Shown here: one piece after another, positions 1-7,767 of the stretch
How positions within the stretch are numbered: position 1 is the stretch's first letter
Layout of the letters: every line of letters begins with the position of its first letter
From: Sphaerisporangium rufum
Lineage (GTDB): Bacteria; Actinomycetota; Actinomycetes; Streptosporangiales; Streptosporangiaceae
Assembly (NCBI RefSeq): GCF_016863395.1
Contig: NZ_BOOU01000013.1
Coordinates: 1 to 64,000, forward strand
DNA length: 64,000 bases
Direction of reading: 5' to 3'
The notes under the pieces: generated by a model
What the model saw: only the letters and a program-made list of their open reading frames with translations
Databases searched by the model: none
What the model was told of the DNA's origin: nothing
Position numbers and translations under genes: made by a program

Positions 1-1
1 G

Positions 2-415
2 GCGCCGAGCACGCAGTACCAGTTCTACGTGATCGCCCGGGACGCGGCCGGCAACAGCTCGCCGCCCTCCGGCGCGGTGACCTTCACCACCACCTCCGGC
101 GGCACCGGTGGCGGGTGCAGCGCCGCCTACAAGGTGACCAACTCCTGGCAGGGCAACTTCCAGGGTGAGGTGACGGTGCAGAACACCGGTACCAAGGCGA
201 CCGCCGGCTGGACGGTGAAGTGGACCTTCCCGAACGGCCAGAAGATCACCACCATGTGGAACGGCACCTACACCCAGAGCGGCGGTGACGTCACGGTGAA
301 GAACGCGGGCTACAACGGCACCCTGCAGCCGGGGGCCTCGGCGCTGCTCGGCTTCCAGGCCACCTGGACCGGGACCAACGGGCTGCCGACCGGGGTGACC
401 TGCACGGCGAGCTGA
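2..415 (+). CDS. C-terminal part of a secreted FnIII-CBM2 carbohydrate-binding protein (5' truncated by window)
   Basis: The frame is open to the left edge, so only the last 137 codons are present. They encode the end of a fibronectin type III domain (QYQFYVIARDAAG), a Thr/Gly-rich linker (TTTSGGTGGG) and a complete family 2 carbohydrate-binding module. The CBM2 has the usual Cys near each end (GGGCSAAY and VTCTAS) and several spaced Trp (NSWQGNF, GWTVKWTF, TMWNGTY, QATWTG) that in this family stack on cellulose or chitin. The catalytic domain, probably a glycoside hydrolase or LPMO, lies upstream and cannot be named. A strong hairpin pair follows the stop. Confidence 0.88.
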   Translation, partial: APSTQYQFYVIARDAAGNSSPPSGAVTFTTTSGGTGGGCSAAYKVTNSWQGNFQGEVTVQNTGTKATAGWTVKWTFPNGQKITTMWNGTYTQSGGDVTVKNAGYNGTLQPGASALLGFQATWTGTNGLPTGVTCTAS

Positions 416-423
416 TCAGCACT

Positions 424-461
424 CCGGTCCGGCGGGCCGCCGCCCCGGCCCGCCGGACCGG
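424..461. terminator. 16-bp perfect hairpin terminator
   Basis: Arms at 424-439 (CCGGTCCGGCGGGCCG) and 446-461 are perfectly complementary around a 6-nt loop, 8 nt after the CBM2 stop. There is no T-run, as is common for actinomycete terminators. It lies between convergent genes and could act in both directions. Confidence 0.7.
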
Positions 462-462
462 C

Positions 463-492
463 ACGGGCCCGGTACCACCGCACCGGGCCCGT
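463..492. terminator. Second tandem hairpin (10-bp arms)
   Basis: Arms 463-472 (ACGGGCCCGG) and 483-492 (CCGGGCCCGT) flank a 10-nt loop directly after the first hairpin. It is probably a back-up bidirectional terminator between the two convergent secreted-protein genes. Confidence 0.5.
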
Positions 493-562
493 CCCCGCCG
501 GCCACGCGCCCACTTCGGGCACGCGGCCGGCGGCCGCTCGGCGGCGGGATCAGTAGGCGAGA

Positions 563-1651
563 TCAGTAGGCGGAGGTGTAGGTGACCATCGAGGCCTGGT
601 CCACCCGGGTGACGCCGTTGTAGCAGACGACGTTGCGCACGATGACCTCCATCCCGTAGGTGGCCCAGGTGGTCACCAGGTTGCAGTACTCCGGTCCCGG
701 GCCGAACGCGGTGACCTGGACGTGGTCGGGCAGCACGCCGATCTTGTGGAAGGTCACCAGGCGCTGCCCGACCGCGGCGCTGCGGATCTCGTTGAACGAG
801 CCCACCGAGTTGTAGCTGACCCCGGCCGGCACCGGCGTGTACGGCCCGGGGTTGGCCGGCATGTTGTCGAAGACATAGCCGAAGTACTTCGGCGGGATCG
901 CCGCCCCGGTGACCGCCCGCTCCCGGTGGTAGGTGAGGTTCCAGCCGGTCTTGTAGGGGATGCTGGTCGCGTCGTGGCACCGCACCTGGATCTTCTGCCC
1001 GCCCAGCGACGGCGACCAGGCCGATACCTTGCACCGGGCCGGGGCCGAGCTGTCCACCGCGGTGACCTGGATGTCGCCCGCCTGGCCGCTGGAGCCGACG
1101 CCGGGCAGCCAGACCGTCCATACGCCGGTGGACGTCGGGGTGACCGTGTTCACGCCGAGCGACGAGTTGTACTCGGAGATGATGGAACCGCCGTCCCAGG
1201 CGATGGTGGCGAACGCCTCCGGCGCCGGCAGCGCGCCGCTGCTCTCCTCGAACACCACGGTGAAGCGGCTCCAGGCCGGGGTGCCGCCGTACAGGTAGCA
1301 CTGCACGACCACGATCTCGTCACTGCCGGAGGGGCCCCACTTCTGCACCTGGCACCACTGGCCGGTCTGGGAGATCGCGGTGACGTGCGCGACGCCTCTC
1401 TTCGAGGCGATCTTCGGGAACTTCACATAGGTCTGCCCGGGGCCGCCCGGAAAGACCGTCACCACGTCCGGCGCCGGCCAGCTGCCGGCCTGGTGGTTCG
1501 GATCCGGTACGCCGGAGGTGGTGTCGACCAGGGCGAAGCCCCAGTTGTCCGGCACGGCGGCACCGGCCGGGCCGGCCGTGGCGGCCAGGCCGGTGGCGAG
1601 CAGCGCGGCCGCGATGAGCAGCCGGCCCAGCACAGCGAGTAATCGTCGCAT
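563..1651 (-). CDS. Secreted protein of unknown function with three Cys-pair repeats
   Basis: The 362-aa product starts with an export signal (MRRLLAVLGRLLIAAALLAT, then an Ala-rich cleavage region) and has no later membrane segment, so it should be secreted. It carries three copies of a roughly 95-residue unit. Each has a VTA strand followed by a Cys-Trp-Cys core: CQVQKW...VVVQC, CKVSAW...IQVRC and CNLVTTW...NVVC. The Cys spacing of about 17-20 residues suggests one disulfide per repeat. I chose the ATG with GGAG 6 nt upstream over an ATG four codons earlier. No family was recognised and no catalytic motif was seen. Confidence 0.75.
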   Translation of the reverse strand: MRRLLAVLGRLLIAAALLATGLAATAGPAGAAVPDNWGFALVDTTSGVPDPNHQAGSWPAPDVVTVFPGGPGQTYVKFPKIASKRGVAHVTAISQTGQWCQVQKWGPSGSDEIVVVQCYLYGGTPAWSRFTVVFEESSGALPAPEAFATIAWDGGSIISEYNSSLGVNTVTPTSTGVWTVWLPGVGSSGQAGDIQVTAVDSSAPARCKVSAWSPSLGGQKIQVRCHDATSIPYKTGWNLTYHRERAVTGAAIPPKYFGYVFDNMPANPGPYTPVPAGVSYNSVGSFNEIRSAAVGQRLVTFHKIGVLPDHVQVTAFGPGPEYCNLVTTWATYGMEVIVRNVVCYNGVTRVDQASMVTYTSAY

Positions 1652-1978
1652 TTCGTGCTCCATCCAGGTCAGGTCGGGAGTGATACGTAATCGCGACGCC
1701 GGCGGGGCCGGCGGCCGGATCCATGGGATGGAGTGAGTGCTGGGCTCACAGGTCTTCCACGGCCATTGATAACCTGAGCGCACCCTCGCTGAGAAGACCC
1801 AAGCGGGCAGGTGGCCGGGACCGGACGCCGCACCGATCCGGGGTCCCGGCATTCGTGGCGATCCGCACTATTGTGGACAGGGTCGGCGGCGAGCAATGGG
1901 GGTGCATCGGTGGCCGTGACCGGAAGCGGGCGGGGTGGCCCCATCAACGACGCGGCGGGCGACGGCAGGGGCGACGTG

Positions 1979-2404
1979 ATGCCCGGTACCGAGAGCGCCG
2001 GCGGGCCCGAGGGCCGCCGGGCGGGCGGGAGCTGGCTGGACGGCGTGCGCGCCAGTCGGACCGGCCGGCTCACCTTGAAGATCGTGGTCGGCGTGCTGGG
2101 CGCGGCGCTGGTGATCGGCGGGCTGGTGCTGGTCCCGCTGCCCGGCCCGGGATGGCTGATCGTCTTCGCCGGCCTGGCGGTGCTGGCCGTCGAGTTCACC
2201 TGGGCGCACCGCCTGCTGGAGTTCGCCAAGCGGACGCTGGCCGCGTGGACCGAGTGGCTCAAACGGCAGAACTGGGCGGTGCGCATCCTGGTGGGCGCGG
2301 TGACGCTGGCCTGCGCCGCGGCGCTGGTCTATCTCATGCTCCGGCTGACGATGGGCGTCGACCTGGTCACCGAGGCCCGCCAGTTCCTGGCCCGGACGTC
2401 CTGA
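1979..2404 (+). CDS. PGPGW-type membrane protein (TIGR02611-like)
   Basis: A 141-aa inner-membrane protein. The first hydrophobic hairpin holds the family signature VLVPLPGPGWLIVFAGLAVL, followed by an amphipathic stretch rich in Trp/Lys (TLAAWTEWLKRQNW) and a third hydrophobic segment. The family is widespread in actinobacteria without a known function. The ATG used has AGGGG about 7 nt upstream. An in-frame GTG at 1910, also with a GGGGG box, would add 23 residues. The roughly 330 bp upstream contain a plausible -10 (TATTGT at 1869-1874) and no other gene that I can support. Confidence 0.72.
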   Translation: MPGTESAGGPEGRRAGGSWLDGVRASRTGRLTLKIVVGVLGAALVIGGLVLVPLPGPGWLIVFAGLAVLAVEFTWAHRLLEFAKRTLAAWTEWLKRQNWAVRILVGAVTLACAAALVYLMLRLTMGVDLVTEARQFLARTS

Positions 2405-2477
2405 CCGGCGGTCCGCCAGGGCCGGCCGAACCCCCGGTAAGCCCGGCCCGCGGCGCGGGAACGCCGGAGCCGGAACC

Positions 2478-2801
2478 TCAGAGGTAGAGCCCGGTGCCCT
2501 GCTCGGACTGCATCGGTGTGGCCACCGCGTGCAGATCACGTTCGCGCATGACCAGGTACACCTGGCCGTGCACCTCCACCTCGTACTGGTCCTCGGGGTT
2601 GAACAGCACCTTGTCCCCGACCTTGACCAGCCGGGTGCTCGCCCCGGTGCCGCACACCTGTCCCCAGACGAGCCGGTTGGCCATCGACACGGTGGCCGGG
2701 ATCACGATGCCGGCCGAGCTGCGGCGCTCCTCCCGGTCCGGCTCGACCTTGACCATGACTCGGTCGTGCAGCATCTGGATCTCGAACTTGGGGTCTGCCA
2801 C
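2478..2801 (-). CDS. GroES-family (co-chaperonin 10-like) protein
   Basis: A 107-aa protein with the Cpn10 fold pattern. An LHDRVMVKV opening matches the 'L.DRVLV' start of GroES. A shortened mobile-loop region (ERRSSAGIVIPATVSM) follows, then GDKVLFNPEDQYEVEVHGQVYLVMRERDL, which matches the C-terminal half. It stands alone without a groEL partner, and many actinomycetes carry such extra GroES-like proteins. The start is GTG. It is divergent from the DUF1349 gene, across a region with an operator-like palindrome. Confidence 0.75.
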   Translation of the reverse strand: MADPKFEIQMLHDRVMVKVEPDREERRSSAGIVIPATVSMANRLVWGQVCGTGASTRLVKVGDKVLFNPEDQYEVEVHGQVYLVMRERDLHAVATPMQSEQGTGLYL

Positions 2802-2857
2802 GTTCGAAGCTTATTCGGCCCGGGGACGGGGTGGAGACCTCTTCGCCGCCCCGCGGG

Positions 2858-2871
2858 TGAGAGCGCTCTCA
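2858..2871. promoter_or_regulatory. LacI-family operator-like 14-bp palindrome
   Basis: TGAGAGCGCTCTCA is a perfect palindrome with the central AGCGCT of LacI/GalR operators. It differs by one base per half from the cellulose-utilisation operator TGGGAGCGCTCCCA bound by CebR/CelR in actinomycetes. It covers the expected -35 zone of the leaderless promoter of the DUF1349 gene and lies between two divergent genes. Confidence 0.6.
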
Positions 2872-2884
2872 TCACCCGGCCGGT

Positions 2885-2890
2885 TAGGGT
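2885..2890 (+). promoter_or_regulatory. -10 element of a leaderless promoter
   Basis: TAGGGT fits TANNNT and ends 6 nt before the ATG of the DUF1349 gene. This places the transcription start on or next to the start codon, and no ribosome binding site is present. Confidence 0.5.
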
Positions 2891-2896
2891 GCCGCC

Positions 2897-3475
2897 ATGA
2901 TCGACGACTTCGGCGGGTGGCGGTGGGTCAACGAGCCGGCGGACTGGTCGGCGGACCGTTCGGCGGGCGGGGTGCTGCGGGTGACCGCCGGCCCGGGCAC
3001 CGACCTGTGGCAGGTGACGCACTACGGCTACTCCTTCGACACCGCGCACATGTACGGGCGGCCGGTAACCGGCGACGCGCGCGTGCGGGTGACGTTCGAG
3101 GCGGACTACGCCGAGCAGTACGACCAGGCGGGCGCGGTGTTGCGGGTGGACGCGCACCACTGGATCAAGGCGGGTGTGGAGTACGTGGACGGCGGCCACG
3201 CCCTCAGCACGGTGGTGACGCGCGACTTCTCCGACTGGTCGGTGCTGCCGCTGCCCGGCCCGCCCGGCGCGGTGACGCTGGAGCTGGACCGGACCGGCGG
3301 CGCGGTGACCGTCCGGTACGGCCTGGACGGCGCCGAGCCGCGGGAGATGGTCCGGCTGGCCTACTTCCCGCCCGGTGCCGAGGCGCTCGCCGGGGTCATG
3401 TGCGCCGCGCCCCGGGGTGGCGGGTTCCAGACCAGGTTCACCGCCGTCACCGTTGACGAGCGGCCAATTTCCTAG
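2897..3475 (+). CDS. DUF1349 (concanavalin-like) protein
   Basis: The 192-aa protein matches the DUF1349 pattern, a single beta-sandwich of the concanavalin/LamG type. Signature pieces are the opening WRWVNEPADW, DLWQVTHYGYSFDTAHMYG, YDQAGAVLRVDAHHWIKAGVEYVDG, and a final VMCAAPRGGGFQTRFTAVTV. There is no signal peptide, so it should be cytosolic. Some family members are attached to sugar-metabolism genes, and the LacI-type palindrome over its promoter agrees with sugar control. Substrate and activity are unknown. Confidence 0.8.
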   Translation: MIDDFGGWRWVNEPADWSADRSAGGVLRVTAGPGTDLWQVTHYGYSFDTAHMYGRPVTGDARVRVTFEADYAEQYDQAGAVLRVDAHHWIKAGVEYVDGGHALSTVVTRDFSDWSVLPLPGPPGAVTLELDRTGGAVTVRYGLDGAEPREMVRLAYFPPGAEALAGVMCAAPRGGGFQTRFTAVTVDERPIS

Positions 3476-3657
3476 AATTATGTGGTCCTTAATGACGTTA
3501 TGTCGGGAAATCTAGGACGGAACAGCGATATCCAGCGGCCCGCCGGGGCGACCGAAACCGTCGATACGTATATGTTGGGACGTGCGGTGGAATTTGGTTT
3601 CCCGGGGTCGCCGCCACGAGCCGCCCCGCCGCCGCCCGGACGGTGAGGAGGTCGAGC

Positions 3658-4473
3658 GTGAGCGAGGAACCCCGCCGACCTCGACGCGGGCTGGACACCA
3701 GCGTTCCGAACGCCGCGCGCATGCACGACTACCTGCTGGGCGGCAAGGACAACTTCGCCGCCGACCGGGAGGCCGCCGAGGCCGTGCTGGCCATCGCCCC
3801 CGAGGTGCGGGCGATGGCGGCCGAGACGCACGCCTTCCAGGGCCGCGTGCTGCGCTACCTGCTGGCCGAGGGGATGCGACAGTTCCTGGTGCTGGGTGTC
3901 GGGCTGCCGAGCCGGCACGACAGCTACGACGAGGTCCGGGCGGCCGACCCGGACGCCCGGCTGGTCTACGCCGCCCGGGACGCGGTGGTGCTGTCGCACG
4001 CCAGGGCGCTGCTGGCCGGGCATCCGGGCACCGCGGTGGTGGAGGGCGACGTGCTGCACCCCGCCGAGCTGATGGCCGACCACGAGCTGCGCCGGGTGCT
4101 CGACCCGGCCCGGCCGGTCGCCGTCCTGGTGCCCGGCGCCCTGAACTTCATCCCCGAGGAGGACGAGCCGGTCAAGCGGATCGCCGAGCTGCGTGACATG
4201 CTGCCGGCCGGCAGCCACCTGGTGCTCGTGCACGCGCTGTTCGACGTGCGCCCGGAGGTCTTCGCCCCGATCCTGGAGATCTACAAGCGGACCTTCAAGC
4301 ACACCGAGAGCGCCCGGCGGACCCGGGAGCAGGTGCTGCGGTTCTTCGACGGCTGGGAGCTGATCGAGCCCGGCCTGGTGTGGGTCCGCCAGTGGCGGCC
4401 GGACAGCCCCTGGGCGGTGCGGCACCCCGAGCAGGTGTGGATGGCGGGCGCGGTCGGCCGTAAGCGCGACTGA
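3658..4473 (+). CDS. SAM-dependent methyltransferase, DUF574/Methyltransf_19 type
   Basis: A 271-aa protein of the actinomycete-specific methyltransferase family. The N-terminal signature DTSVPNAARMHDYLLGGKDNFAADR is nearly invariant in the family, followed by the SAM-binding strand FLVLGVGLPS and the acidic DARLVYAARD strand. Here VLGVGLPSRHD replaces the more common LD.G.G motif. Targets are unknown; members are numerous in Streptomyces-type genomes. The GTG start has GAGGAGG 6 nt upstream; the GTG five codons earlier overlaps that box. The 180 bp upstream are AT-richer and hold no gene. Confidence 0.86.
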   Translation: MSEEPRRPRRGLDTSVPNAARMHDYLLGGKDNFAADREAAEAVLAIAPEVRAMAAETHAFQGRVLRYLLAEGMRQFLVLGVGLPSRHDSYDEVRAADPDARLVYAARDAVVLSHARALLAGHPGTAVVEGDVLHPAELMADHELRRVLDPARPVAVLVPGALNFIPEEDEPVKRIAELRDMLPAGSHLVLVHALFDVRPEVFAPILEIYKRTFKHTESARRTREQVLRFFDGWELIEPGLVWVRQWRPDSPWAVRHPEQVWMAGAVGRKRD

Positions 4474-4506
4474 TCTCAGCGCTGGCAGGCTATATGCCCG
4501 ACGGGT

Positions 4507-4512
4507 TATCAT
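4507..4512 (+). promoter_or_regulatory. -10 element of a leaderless promoter
   Basis: TATCAT ends 6 nt before the ATG of the ArsR-type regulator, and no Shine-Dalgarno sequence lies between. The gene is probably transcribed from its own start codon. Confidence 0.45.
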
Positions 4513-4518
4513 CGCGGT

Positions 4519-4863
4519 ATGTCCGCCGGCGTCCCGACCGGGCCGCCCGCCGGGGCGGCGGTCTTCGCTGTACTCGCCGAGCCGCACCGCCGCCGCATCC
4601 TGGACCTGCTGCGCGAGCGGCCCCGTACCGTCGGCGAGCTGGTCGCGGAGCTGGGGCTCACCCAGCCCGGCACCTCCAAGCACCTGCGGGTGCTGCGCGA
4701 GGCCGGCCTGGTCCGCACCCGGGCGGACGCGCAGCGCCGGGTGTACGAGCTGCGCCTGGAGCCGCTGGCCGAGGTGCACGCCTGGCTGGAGCCCTACCGC
4801 CGGATGTGGGCCGGCGGGCTGGACGCGCTGGAGCGGCATCTGGCCGCCCGCCCGGAGGGCTGA
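4519..4863 (+). CDS. ArsR-family winged-helix transcriptional regulator
   Basis: A 114-aa protein made almost entirely of an ArsR winged helix. FAVLAEPHRRRILDLLRERPRTVGELVAELGLTQPGTSKHLRVLREAGLVRTRADAQRRVYEL contains the helix-turn-helix and the wing. The tail (PLAEVHAWLEPYRRMWAGGLDALERHL) is the form found in metal-independent ArsR proteins that often sit beside SRPBCC/AHSA1 genes. No such partner is adjacent. No Cys-based metal site is present. The target is unknown, and a hairpin follows the stop. Confidence 0.88.
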   Translation: MSAGVPTGPPAGAAVFAVLAEPHRRRILDLLRERPRTVGELVAELGLTQPGTSKHLRVLREAGLVRTRADAQRRVYELRLEPLAEVHAWLEPYRRMWAGGLDALERHLAARPEG

Positions 4864-4867
4864 GCCG

Positions 4868-4890
4868 CCGGCCGGCACCTCGCCGGCCGG
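4868..4890. terminator. GC-rich hairpin after the ArsR gene
   Basis: Arms CCGGCCGGC (4868-4876) and GCCGGCCGG (4882-4890) pair around ACCTC, 4 nt past the stop. A second hairpin follows with arms GCCGCCCG (4913-4920) and CGGGCGGC (4926-4933). Together they insulate the acylase gene from upstream transcription. Confidence 0.55.
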
Positions 4891-4986
4891 TCGGACCCGT
4901 GGCCGAACGGTGGCCGCCCGGTGACCGGGCGGCGGAGCCCACGGACTACTGTGATGCGGCTGCGTGTCATGAAAGGTCCGTGAATC

Positions 4987-7761
4987 TTGAGGATTGCTCC
5001 TTACGCCCGGTTTCCCGCGCCCCTCCGGTGGGCGGCCCGGGTGCTCACCGTCCTGCTCGTCCTGGCCCTGCTGCTCGCCGGCCTGGTGACCTGGACGGTG
5101 CGGCGGTCGTTCCCGCAGACGGACGGAGAGCTGGCGCTGCCCGGACTGCGCGCGCCGGTGACCGTGCTGCGCGACCGGTACGGAATCCCGCAGATCTACG
5201 CGGACGATCCGCACGACCTGTTCATGGCCCAGGGCTACGTGCACGCCCAGGACCGGTTCTGGGAGATGGACTTCCGCCGCAAGACCACCGCGGGCCGGCT
5301 GTCGGAACTGTTCGGCCCGGCCACGCTGGAGGTGGACAAGGTGGTGCGCACCCTCGGCTGGCGGCGCACCGCCGAGCGGGAGGTCGCGCTGCTCGACGCG
5401 CCGACCCGGCAGGCGTTCACCGACTACGCCGCCGGAGTGAACGCCTGGCTGGCGGCCAACGACGGCTTCGCCGGGCGCGGCCTGGAGTACGCGGTGCTCG
5501 CGCTGACCGCCGGCGGCTACGAGCCCGAGCCGTGGACCCCGGCCGACTCGCTGGCCTGGCTGAAGGCGATGGCCTGGGACCTGCGGTCCAACATGGACAG
5601 CGAGCTGGAACGGGCCATCTCCGCCGCCGTGCTGCCCGCCGACCGGGTCGAGCAGCTGTTCCCGCCCTATCCCTACGACCGGCACCCGGCGATCGTCACC
5701 GGCGGCGCGGTGCGCGACGGCGCCTTCCGCCCCACCGCCCCGCCCGGCACCAAGCCCACCGCGACGCCCGCAGCGACCCCCGCCGCGACGCCTACCGCCA
5801 CGCCCGCCCTGACCCCTACCACGAGGCCCACCGCCACGTCCGCGGCGGCGACCGCCGCGACCGCGGCCCGGCCCGGCCCGGCGGCCGGGGCCGACCGCCC
5901 CGCCGCCGGGCCGGCCCGGGCCGAGGCGGCGGCGCCGGACCCCGCCGCCGCGCGGGCGCTGGCCGCCGCGGCCCGCACGCTGCGCGCGGCGCCCTCGCCG
6001 CTCGGCACCGGCGGCGACCGGGCCGGGATCGGCTCCAACTCCTGGGTCGTCGGCGGCGCGCACACGGCCACCGGCCGGCCGCTGCTGGCCAACGATCCGC
6101 ATCTCGGGCCGCGCATCCCGTCCATCTGGTACCAGGCCGGGCTGCACTGCCGGACCAGGTCGGCGGCCTGCCCCTACGACGTGGTCGGGTTCACCTTCTC
6201 CGGGCTGCCCGGCGTGGTGATCGGCCACAACGCCCGGATCGCCTGGGGGTTCACCAACCTCGGTCCGGACGTCACCGATCTCTACCTGGAGCGGACCTCC
6301 GGCGACACCTACGAGTACCAGGGGCGCCGGGTGCCGCTCGTCACCCGCACCGAGGAGATCAAGATCGCCGGGCGGCCCGCCGAGCGGCTGGTCGTCCGGT
6401 CGACCGGGCACGGCCCGATCATCTCCGGGGTGCTCGGCGACGCGGCAAGCGCGCTGCCCGGTGCCGCCGGGCACGCCGGGCAGACCCCGGCGCCCGCCGC
6501 CGGCCCCACGCCGGCGCCGGGCCGCGTCCGGGCCGGCGGCCAGGACCTGGAGATCGCGCTGCGCTGGACCGCGCTGGACCCCGGGCGCACCGCCAACTCC
6601 CTGCTGATGCTGGCCACGGCCCAGGACTTCGAGCAGTTCCGCCGGGCGGCGGCCGCCTTCGAGGCCCCGGCGCAGAACATGATCTACGCGGACGTGGCCG
6701 GCAACATCGGCTACCAGGCGCCCGGCCGGATCCCGGTCCGGGCGGGCGGCGACGGCGCCTGGCCGGCCCGGGGCTGGACCGGCGAGGAGGAGTGGACGGG
6801 ATTCATCCCGTTCGCCGAGCTGCCCATGTCCTACAACCCGCCGGAGGGGTTCATCGTCACCGCCAACAACGCGGCGATCGGACCCTCCTACGATCGGTTC
6901 CTCACCGGCGACTGGTCCTACGGCTACCGCGCGCGACGGATCGCCGACCGGCTCAACGGCGCCATCGCCGCCGGGAAGGTGTCGGCCGGCACCATGGGCG
7001 AGATCCAGCAGGATTCGGCCAGCGGCCTGGCGCCCGTGCTGGTCCCGCACCTGCTGCGGGCCGCCGCCCGCACGCCGGAGACCCGGCTGCTCTCCGGCTG
7101 GGACTTCGCCCAGGACCGGGACTCGGCGCCGGCCGCCTTCTTCAACGCCACCTGGCGGCACCTGCTCCAGCGCACCTTCCACGACGAGCTGCCCGAGGGC
7201 GCCCGCCCCGGCGGCGGCGACCGGTGGTTCGAGGTGGTCCGCGCCCTGCTGGACCGGCCGGACGACCCCTGGTGGGACGATGTGCGCACCGCGGGCGTAC
7301 GGGAGACCCGCGACCAGGTGCTGGCCGCGGCGGCCGCCGGCGCCGCCGCCGAGCTGCGCGACCGGCTGGGCGACTCGCCGCGGGAGTGGCGCTGGGGCGA
7401 CCTGCACACCCTGGAGCTCACCCACGAGACCTTCGGCACCTCGGGCATCGGCCCGATCGAGTGGCTGTTCAACCGCGGGCCGCTGCGCCTTTCCGGCGGC
7501 AAGGACGCGGTCGACGCCACCGGCTGGACCGCCACCGAGGGGTACGCGGTCGACTGGATCCCGTCCATGCGCATGGTGGTGGACCTGGCCGACCTCGACC
7601 GCTCCCGCTGGATCAACCTGACCGGCGCCTCCGGCCACCCCTTCCACCCCGCCTACCACGATCAGGCGGACCGGTGGGCCACCGGCGGCACCGTGCCGAT
7701 GCGGCAGACCGAGCGCGCGGTCCGCGCCGACGCCCGCGACACCCTCACGCTCACCCCGTGA
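4987..7761 (+). CDS. Membrane-anchored penicillin-acylase-family Ntn hydrolase with Thr-Pro-rich insert
   Basis: A 924-aa S45 family hydrolase (beta-lactam, quorum-lactone or other amide cleavage). An N-terminal hydrophobic segment (residues 16-36) anchors or exports it. The alpha-chain part has VTVLRDRYGIPQIYADDPHDLFMAQGYVHAQDRFWEMD. Autocleavage is expected before Ser350 in GSNSW, making Ser350 the N-terminal nucleophile of the beta chain. The oxyanion/active-site parts are represented by NMIYADVAGNIGYQAPGRIP and by TANNAAI. Residues 252-345, just ahead of the cleavage site, are an unusual Thr/Pro/Ala-rich insert. The start codon is TTG. It converges with the helicase-associated gene, 6 bp apart. 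Confidence 0.88.
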   Translation: MRIAPYARFPAPLRWAARVLTVLLVLALLLAGLVTWTVRRSFPQTDGELALPGLRAPVTVLRDRYGIPQIYADDPHDLFMAQGYVHAQDRFWEMDFRRKTTAGRLSELFGPATLEVDKVVRTLGWRRTAEREVALLDAPTRQAFTDYAAGVNAWLAANDGFAGRGLEYAVLALTAGGYEPEPWTPADSLAWLKAMAWDLRSNMDSELERAISAAVLPADRVEQLFPPYPYDRHPAIVTGGAVRDGAFRPTAPPGTKPTATPAATPAATPTATPALTPTTRPTATSAAATAATAARPGPAAGADRPAAGPARAEAAAPDPAAARALAAAARTLRAAPSPLGTGGDRAGIGSNSWVVGGAHTATGRPLLANDPHLGPRIPSIWYQAGLHCRTRSAACPYDVVGFTFSGLPGVVIGHNARIAWGFTNLGPDVTDLYLERTSGDTYEYQGRRVPLVTRTEEIKIAGRPAERLVVRSTGHGPIISGVLGDAASALPGAAGHAGQTPAPAAGPTPAPGRVRAGGQDLEIALRWTALDPGRTANSLLMLATAQDFEQFRRAAAAFEAPAQNMIYADVAGNIGYQAPGRIPVRAGGDGAWPARGWTGEEEWTGFIPFAELPMSYNPPEGFIVTANNAAIGPSYDRFLTGDWSYGYRARRIADRLNGAIAAGKVSAGTMGEIQQDSASGLAPVLVPHLLRAAARTPETRLLSGWDFAQDRDSAPAAFFNATWRHLLQRTFHDELPEGARPGGGDRWFEVVRALLDRPDDPWWDDVRTAGVRETRDQVLAAAAAGAAAELRDRLGDSPREWRWGDLHTLELTHETFGTSGIGPIEWLFNRGPLRLSGGKDAVDATGWTATEGYAVDWIPSMRMVVDLADLDRSRWINLTGASGHPFHPAYHDQADRWATGGTVPMRQTERAVRADARDTLTLTP

Positions 7762-7767
7762 GCGGGG

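Noticed and set aside
3478-7659. 1393-codon open frame on the minus strand opposite the methyltransferase, ArsR and acylase genes
   Set aside because: It is a Gly/Arg/Val-rich shadow produced by very high GC; the plus-strand genes have clear families, domains and starts.
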